Shown here in pieces: positions 59,284-64,000 of a stretch of DNA of 64,000 bases. Position numbers and translations under genes: made by a program. The stretch is from Filimonas zeae (GTDB lineage Bacteria > Bacteroidota > Bacteroidia > Chitinophagales > Chitinophagaceae). The first letter of the stretch is position 1; every line of letters starts with the position of its first letter. The notes under the pieces are model-generated. The model searched no databases. It saw only the letters and a program-made list of their open reading frames with translations, and was not told the origin of the DNA. The DNA is taken from positions 14,150 to 78,149 of the forward strand of contig NZ_BMIB01000005.1 of NCBI RefSeq assembly GCF_014641615.1. Reading direction: 5' to 3'.

Positions 59284-60267
59284 ATGGAATTATCTGAGAT
59301 TATCCCCCATATAGAGGTGCTGATTTTTGCCAGTGAAAAGCCGTTAACCAGTGCGGAAATAGCAGAGCTGATTAACAATGCCTTTGGCTTTATGGAACAA
59401 CGTATTACCGTGGAGCAGGTAGACGATTGCATGGAAAACATCAGAGACAAATACGAATCTGAATTTTTTCCGTTTGAAGTAAGGGAAAGCGGCGGCGGAT
59501 GGCAGTTTCTGACCAAAAAGATATTTCATAAAACAGTGGCCCAGCTGAATGGCGATAAGTTTTTGAAACGGCTGAGTAACGCCGCTATGGAAACCCTGGC
59601 CATTATTGCCTATAAACAGCCCATTACCAAAGGAGAGATAGAAGGTATACGCGGTGTAAACAGCGACTACAGCATTCAGAAGCTGCTGGAAAAAGAACTG
59701 ATTGTAATTACCGGCCGCAGCGAAGAGCTGCCTGGTAAGCCACTGGTATACGCCACTTCTAAAAGCTTTATGGACTATTTTGGTATTAACAGTGCTGATG
59801 ACCTGCCCAAGATAAAAGAGGTACTGGCCGATCAGATTGTGGAAGCCACTGTAGTAAAAGGAAGCGCCCAGGAAGAAACAGCAGGCAGCGAGGAGGAAGA
59901 AACCACTACCATACAGTCTGACATTCCGCTGGCAGTAGACAGCAGCGGTGCACTTATTCCTATTGAGCAGGAGGATGTACCTGACAATATGGACGCTTCT
60001 GCGGCACCTGACATAAATACAGATGAATTGCCTGCAAACGAAACAACGTCAGTTGAACCAGACGCAGATGGCCCGGAAGAAAATGACTGGGAAGCTGAAT
60101 CGGTAGATGGTTTTTCAGATGAAGAAGATGTGGAACCAACCGGCAACCTGGAAGGTGAGGAAGAGGAACAAACAAAGGAAGACGCGGCAGATAACATTAC
60201 CCCTGACAATAACGAAGACAGTGGCCCTGAAGAGCAGGAAACAGACGACCACCCCGAACAACAATAA
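59284..60267 (+). CDS. scpB: SMC-Scp complex subunit ScpB with acidic C-terminal extension
   Basis: The first 190 residues are a normal ScpB: two winged helices, with EVLIFASEKPLTSAEIAEL and ETLAIIAYKQPITKGEIEGIRGVNSDYSIQKLLEKELI. ScpB dimers with ScpA act as the kleisin part of the condensin complex in chromosome segregation. The last 135 residues (about 193-327) are an added low-complexity tail rich in Glu, Asp, Thr and Pro, making the protein about 60 percent longer than usual ScpB. The tail is probably disordered. lysA begins 2 bases after the stop, so both are on one transcript. Confidence 0.94.
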   Translation: MELSEIIPHIEVLIFASEKPLTSAEIAELINNAFGFMEQRITVEQVDDCMENIRDKYESEFFPFEVRESGGGWQFLTKKIFHKTVAQLNGDKFLKRLSNAAMETLAIIAYKQPITKGEIEGIRGVNSDYSIQKLLEKELIVITGRSEELPGKPLVYATSKSFMDYFGINSADDLPKIKEVLADQIVEATVVKGSAQEETAGSEEEETTTIQSDIPLAVDSSGALIPIEQEDVPDNMDASAAPDINTDELPANETTSVEPDADGPEENDWEAESVDGFSDEEDVEPTGNLEGEEEEQTKEDAADNITPDNNEDSGPEEQETDDHPEQQ

Positions 60268-60269
60268 TC

Positions 60270-61484
60270 ATGGCACAAGCATTAAGTAAAGAACAACTAA
60301 CAGAGATTGCCAACCAGTACGGCACGCCGGTATATGTATACCACGCGGAAAAAATTGCAGAACAATACCAGAAACTAACTACAGCTTTTAAGAATACCAA
60401 TACTGTATTTTTCTATGCCTGTAAAGCCCTTACCAATATTAATGTGCTGAAACACATTAAACAACTGGGCGCCAATGTAGACTGTAGTTCTATTAATGAA
60501 GTTAAGCTGGCGTTACACGCCGGATTTTCACCCAACAGAATTCTGTACACCTCTAATGGTATTGCCTTCAGCGAAATTGAAGAAGCCAAAAACCTGGGTG
60601 TATATATTAATATAGACAGCTTGTCTAACCTGGAAAAGTTTGGAGCCAAATTCGGCCACAGCTATCCGGTAGGTATCCGCTTACGCCCCAATATTATGGC
60701 AGGGGGCAATCTGAAAATTTCTACCGGCCACGATAAAAGCAAATTCGGTATTCCGGTAGATCAGATTGATACCATACTGGCAGTAGTAAAAAAATACGAC
60801 CTGCGCATATGCGACCTGCACATTCATACCGGTAGCGAAATAAAAGATGTGGATGTATTTGTAAAAGGCATTGAGGTATTATTTGATATAGTGCCACAGT
60901 TTAAAGACCTGGAGTTTATTGACCTGGGCGGTGGCTTTAAAGTACCTTACAAAGATGGTGATGTAGAAACAGACATTAACCTGCTTGCCCAAAAAGTAAA
61001 TGAAGCTTTTGCCAACCACCCCAACCCCGGCGGCAAACCTTTACAGGTTTGGTTTGAACCCGGTAAGTTTATGGTAAGTGAATGTGGCTACTTTATTACA
61101 CAGGTAAATGTAATTAAAGAAACCTCGGCCGCTTCTTTTGTAAGCGTAGACAGTGGCTTTAACCACCTGATACGCCCTATGTTTTACGATGCCTACCACC
61201 GCATAGAAAACGTAAGCAACCCCGATGGTGCAGTAAAAACCTATTCGGTAGTAGGTAATATTTGCGAAACGGATACGTTTGCCTGGCACAGAGAACTGAA
61301 TGAAGTACGGGAAGGCGACTATCTTGTATTTTACAATGCGGGGGCTTATGGCTTTGAAATGAGCAGCAACTTTAACTCGCGCTATAAACCCGTAGAAGTA
61401 ATGGTAAAAGAAGGAGAAGCGCATCTGATACGCAAAAGAGATGTGTTTGAAGACCTGCTCCGAAACCAGATAGAAATATTATAA
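60270..61484 (+). CDS. lysA: Diaminopimelate decarboxylase
   Basis: The 404-residue PLP enzyme makes lysine from meso-diaminopimelate. PLP-binding Lys52 is in FFYACKALTN; HIHTGSEI and the GGGFKVPY glycine loop bind the phosphate; the C-terminal VVGNICETDTFAWHREL contains the active-site Cys contributed across the dimer. The N-terminus YGTPVYVYHAEKI is typical. Cytosolic. It follows scpB with a 2-base gap and ends at a strong terminator. Confidence 0.97.
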   Translation: MAQALSKEQLTEIANQYGTPVYVYHAEKIAEQYQKLTTAFKNTNTVFFYACKALTNINVLKHIKQLGANVDCSSINEVKLALHAGFSPNRILYTSNGIAFSEIEEAKNLGVYINIDSLSNLEKFGAKFGHSYPVGIRLRPNIMAGGNLKISTGHDKSKFGIPVDQIDTILAVVKKYDLRICDLHIHTGSEIKDVDVFVKGIEVLFDIVPQFKDLEFIDLGGGFKVPYKDGDVETDINLLAQKVNEAFANHPNPGGKPLQVWFEPGKFMVSECGYFITQVNVIKETSAASFVSVDSGFNHLIRPMFYDAYHRIENVSNPDGAVKTYSVVGNICETDTFAWHRELNEVREGDYLVFYNAGAYGFEMSSNFNSRYKPVEVMVKEGEAHLIRKRDVFEDLLRNQIEIL

Positions 61485-61493
61485 TTCTTTCAT

Positions 61494-61537
61494 AAAGAGC
61501 CAAAACTGACTACCAACTGATTTTGGCTCTTTCATTT
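61494..61537 (+). terminator. Terminator after lysA
   Basis: A perfect 12-bp stem AAAGAGCCAAAA / TTTTGGCTCTTT with a 15-base loop, followed by CATTTTT. Confidence 0.92.
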
Positions 61538-61547
61538 TTATCCAGCT

Positions 61548-62717
61548 ATGACCTTACAGATAAGCCGATTGATAAAACCTTGCCTGGCCGCCCTGCTGGC
61601 CACTATGTTTTTTTTTACTGCCGGTGCACAAACCGACAGTTGCCCCATACGCATTAGTGTAATTACCTGCGCCCCGGGCGAGGAGTTATACGCCCTGTTT
61701 GGGCATACTGCTTTACGCATAACTGACAGTACCAAAGGAGAAGATATTGTATACAACTACGGCACTTTTGATTTTGGCGATCCTGATTTTTATGCCAAGT
61801 TTGTAAGAGGCAAGCTGGACTACTTTCTGAATCCCGAATACTATCACGATTTTATACGCTTTTACCAGGAAGAACAGCGGGGTATTACGGAGCAGGAACT
61901 GAAGCTTACCTGTGCAGAAAAGCAAGCCGTAATTCAGGCGCTGCATGTAAACCTGCAGGGTGCCAACAAATACTATAAGTACGATTTTCTATTTGATAAC
62001 TGCACCTCACGCGTGCGCGATCTGCTACAGAAACATATTCCAGGATTGACCATGCAAACGCGGCTGACTGCGCCCGGCACTACCTTCCGGCACATGATAC
62101 ATACGTACCTGGATAATGGCGGGCAGCCCTGGAGCAAACTGGGCATTGATATACTGCTGGGTAGCCGCATGGACCGTGCGGTAACCGTTCAGGAGAGTAT
62201 GTTTTTACCGGATTTTCTGATGAAGGGTGTAGACAGCGCTACCCGGCAGGGAGCATCTGTAGTATCAGCCCGTAAACAACTGTTTACTGCTACCCCGGTT
62301 TCTCATAAACAAAACAAGTGGGTGCCTTTGCTGGTATTCAGCATTTTTGCTTTTCTGATACTTTTATTATCCAGATGGAAAAGCAAAACCGGCAAAACGC
62401 TTACCCGCATTGCAGACTCTGTTTTATTGTATCTGACCGGGCTGGCCGGTTTTCTGCTGCTGTTTATGTGGTTTTGTACTGATCATGTGGCCTGTGCCAA
62501 CAATTATAACCTGTTGTGGATGTTACCCACCAACCTGGTAGCTGGTTTCTTTTTATGGAAAAGACCCAATTGGTTAAAAAAATATTTTTTATACGCCGGG
62601 TTTCTGCAGATAGCTATTCTGTTTGCCTGGTTGTTTTTGCCACAGCAACTCAACATTTCGCTGGTGCCTGTTGTTCTGTTATTAGCCTATCGTTATTATC
62701 AGTTATCAGCCAATTAA
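61548..62717 (+). CDS. DUF4105 membrane protein
   Basis: The 389-residue protein has a signal peptide (about 1-27) and a DUF4105 domain (about 30-190) with EELYALFGHTALRITD, YNYGTFDFGDPDFYAKFVRGKLDYFL and YKYDFLFDNCTSRVRDLL. The invariant His, Asn and Cys of these stretches look like an NlpC-like cysteine active site. Five membrane helices follow (about 258-385). The exported part would face the periplasm. Function unknown; a peptidase or acyltransferase activity is possible. Next gene follows after 7 bases. Confidence 0.88.
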   Translation: MTLQISRLIKPCLAALLATMFFFTAGAQTDSCPIRISVITCAPGEELYALFGHTALRITDSTKGEDIVYNYGTFDFGDPDFYAKFVRGKLDYFLNPEYYHDFIRFYQEEQRGITEQELKLTCAEKQAVIQALHVNLQGANKYYKYDFLFDNCTSRVRDLLQKHIPGLTMQTRLTAPGTTFRHMIHTYLDNGGQPWSKLGIDILLGSRMDRAVTVQESMFLPDFLMKGVDSATRQGASVVSARKQLFTATPVSHKQNKWVPLLVFSIFAFLILLLSRWKSKTGKTLTRIADSVLLYLTGLAGFLLLFMWFCTDHVACANNYNLLWMLPTNLVAGFFLWKRPNWLKKYFLYAGFLQIAILFAWLFLPQQLNISLVPVVLLLAYRYYQLSAN

Positions 62718-62724
62718 TATTTAC

Positions 62725-63528
62725 ATGCCCGATTTTTTATATAATAGCCGAAACATCCGTTACGTAAAAAGCGGAGCAGGTATACCTGTAGTTTTATTAC
62801 ATGGATTTGGAGAAGACAGCCGCGTGTGGAATAATCAGATAGCCTGGCTGGAACAATCTTTTCAGGTGATTGCACCGGACATACCTGGCTCGGGCGGCTC
62901 TGACCGGCTGCACGATTTGCCAGAAGCAGGTATTGAAGAATATGCAGATGCCATGTATGCTTTATTGCAACAGGAACATATTACCCGTTGCACGCTGCTG
63001 GGCCACAGCATGGGCGGATACATTGCACTGGCACTGGCGCAAAAACATCCTGATATAATAAACGGGCTGGGGCTTGTGCACAGTACCGCTTTTGCAGATA
63101 ATGAAGAAAAAAAAGCCAACAGGCAGCGCGGTATTCAAATGATGGATCAATATGGTGGCGCTGCATTTTTGAAAACAACCATTCCCAATCTTTTTTCTGT
63201 TTCTTATAAAATGACTAATGCTGACGAAATAAATAAACTGATTGAACAAGGGAATGAATTTTCCACTCAATCGCTTCAGCAATATTATTATGCAATGATG
63301 ACACGGCCGGACAGAAGCAGTGTTTTAACGGAAATTAAAAAGCCTGTATTATTTATTGCGGGAACTGAGGATGTAGCAGTACCAATAAATGATGTTTTGA
63401 AGCAAACATCCATGCCTGATTATTCGTATATTCATGTGCTGGATCACGTAGGGCACATGGGGATCTGGGAAACTCCCGATATAGTAAACAGATTCATTTC
63501 AGACTTTGTGATGGCTGCGAACAGATAA
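62725..63528 (+). CDS. Alpha/beta hydrolase
   Basis: The 267-residue cytosolic hydrolase has the nucleophile elbow GHSMGGY with Ser95, an oxyanion HGFGEDSRVW near 26-35, an acid in FIAGTEDVAVP and a His in LDHVGHMGIWE. This is the general BioH/haloalkane-type fold; the substrate is unknown. It probably shares a transcript with the DUF4105 gene (7-base gap). Confidence 0.9.
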   Translation: MPDFLYNSRNIRYVKSGAGIPVVLLHGFGEDSRVWNNQIAWLEQSFQVIAPDIPGSGGSDRLHDLPEAGIEEYADAMYALLQQEHITRCTLLGHSMGGYIALALAQKHPDIINGLGLVHSTAFADNEEKKANRQRGIQMMDQYGGAAFLKTTIPNLFSVSYKMTNADEINKLIEQGNEFSTQSLQQYYYAMMTRPDRSSVLTEIKKPVLFIAGTEDVAVPINDVLKQTSMPDYSYIHVLDHVGHMGIWETPDIVNRFISDFVMAANR

Positions 63529-63549
63529 ATATATATTAGCCGTGGGTTC

Positions 63550-64000
63550 ATGAAAAAACTATTCATCTTTCTCCTGTTATTAAGCGCCGCAAGCCCCTTA
63601 CTTGCAGACCACTTAAAAGGCGGATGGATATCGTATGAATACCTTGGACCCACTACCGATGGCAATGGCAGCCGCTATAGTGTAACCATCAGCCAGTATT
63701 TATCCTGCGCCTCGCAAAGCCGTCAGATAGATGAAGAAGTGTTTCTGGGTATTTTTGATGGGGGCACCGGACAGCTGATAAGCCAGCGTACTGTTACACA
63801 CACAGAAATGGTATGGTCTGATAAAAAATTCTTCAGTCCCTGTATCAGTTCAGCACCTTCCGTTTGTTACCGTATTGACAAATACACTACCGTACTGGAC
63901 CTGGCCAACAACGCCAGTGGTTACGTACTTGCTGTTCAGCGTTGCTGCAGAATTAAAGACATAGTAAACGTATTCAACTCCAGCAACGTAGGTGTTACTT
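63550..64000 (+). CDS. Secreted surface protein, N-terminal part (cut by window edge)
   Basis: The reading frame opens at 63550 with a signal peptide (MKKLFIFLLLLSAASPLLAD) and runs to the window end (150 codons). The mature start HLKGGWISYEYLGPTTDGNGSRYSVTISQYLSC, then VFLGIFDGG, resembles the N-terminus of large Bacteroidota surface proteins that end in a gliding-motility or type 9 secretion signal. The C-terminus is outside the window, so this is a guess from the start alone. A weak -7 box TATATTAG lies just upstream (about 63531-63538). Confidence 0.75.
   Translation, partial: MKKLFIFLLLLSAASPLLADHLKGGWISYEYLGPTTDGNGSRYSVTISQYLSCASQSRQIDEEVFLGIFDGGTGQLISQRTVTHTEMVWSDKKFFSPCISSAPSVCYRIDKYTTVLDLANNASGYVLAVQRCCRIKDIVNVFNSSNVGVT

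Noticed and set aside
1..64000. tRNA, rRNA, transposase or prophage genes
   Set aside because: None could be recognised by eye; a tRNAscan/Infernal and ISfinder run would be needed to exclude small ones fully.

Overview
The window looks like a chromosome segment of a Bacteroidota bacterium, most likely family Chitinophagaceae (Chitinophaga/Filimonas/Niastella-like). The support is a moderate GC content, many GLPGLI, SusC/OMP-barrel and LytTR-type genes, FtsX-like permeases without a linked ATPase, TAnnTTTG-type -7 promoter boxes and very weak Shine-Dalgarno signals. The family assignment is inferred from gene content, not from a search. No rRNA, tRNA, CRISPR array, transposase or phage gene was seen.

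Layout. 0-6.8 kb: a secreted DJ-1/PfpI protein divergent from a Crp/Fnr regulator with a CRP-like operator between them; a kelch lipoprotein; an APS kinase plus sulfotransferase pair; an LpxR-type lipid A deacylase; a Spy-like protein and a lipoprotein. 6.9-10.6 kb: a LytS/LytTR two-component pair and a KefB-type antiporter. 10.8-12.6 kb: a general-stress trio (YciF-like, small acidic protein, SDR). 12.9-14 kb: a nitroreductase divergent from an HxlR regulator, with a palindromic operator. 14-21.5 kb: a GH5-like hydrolase, an FtsX permease, a small S24/S26-like protein, a remnant of an outer-membrane barrel gene, an M1 peptidase and a DUF3606 protein. 21.5-29.5 kb: a DEAD helicase, methyltransferase, old yellow enzyme, MBL/beta-CASP nuclease, membrane papain-like protease, outer-membrane protein and AraC regulator.

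29.6-40.2 kb: an alpha-2-macroglobulin lipoprotein, an FtsX-type permease and PBP1C. A2M and PBP1C are a known pair that traps proteases and repairs peptidoglycan. 40.2-49.6 kb (minus strand): an MlaE permease and malic enzyme, then a tightly packed run of outer-membrane receptor, GLPGLI protein, DeoC, SPOR protein and M20 peptidase. 49.8-53.9 kb: a PAS protein, a DEDD exonuclease overlapping a CBS/DUF294 protein, and an FAD oxidoreductase. 53.96-54.56 kb: an unusual tandem array of about 28 units of 21 bp, arranged as an 84-bp higher-order repeat, directly after the secA terminator. 54.6-64 kb: secA, atpG, scpB, lysA, a DUF4105 protein, an alpha/beta hydrolase and the start of a secreted surface protein cut by the window edge.

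The most unusual structures are the 21/84-bp array, an in-frame simple-repeat insertion in pbpC, and three well-formed operators. The operators are the CRP-type dyad at 930, the HxlR palindrome at 13579, and two AraC-type direct repeats exactly 21 bp apart at 28517/28538.
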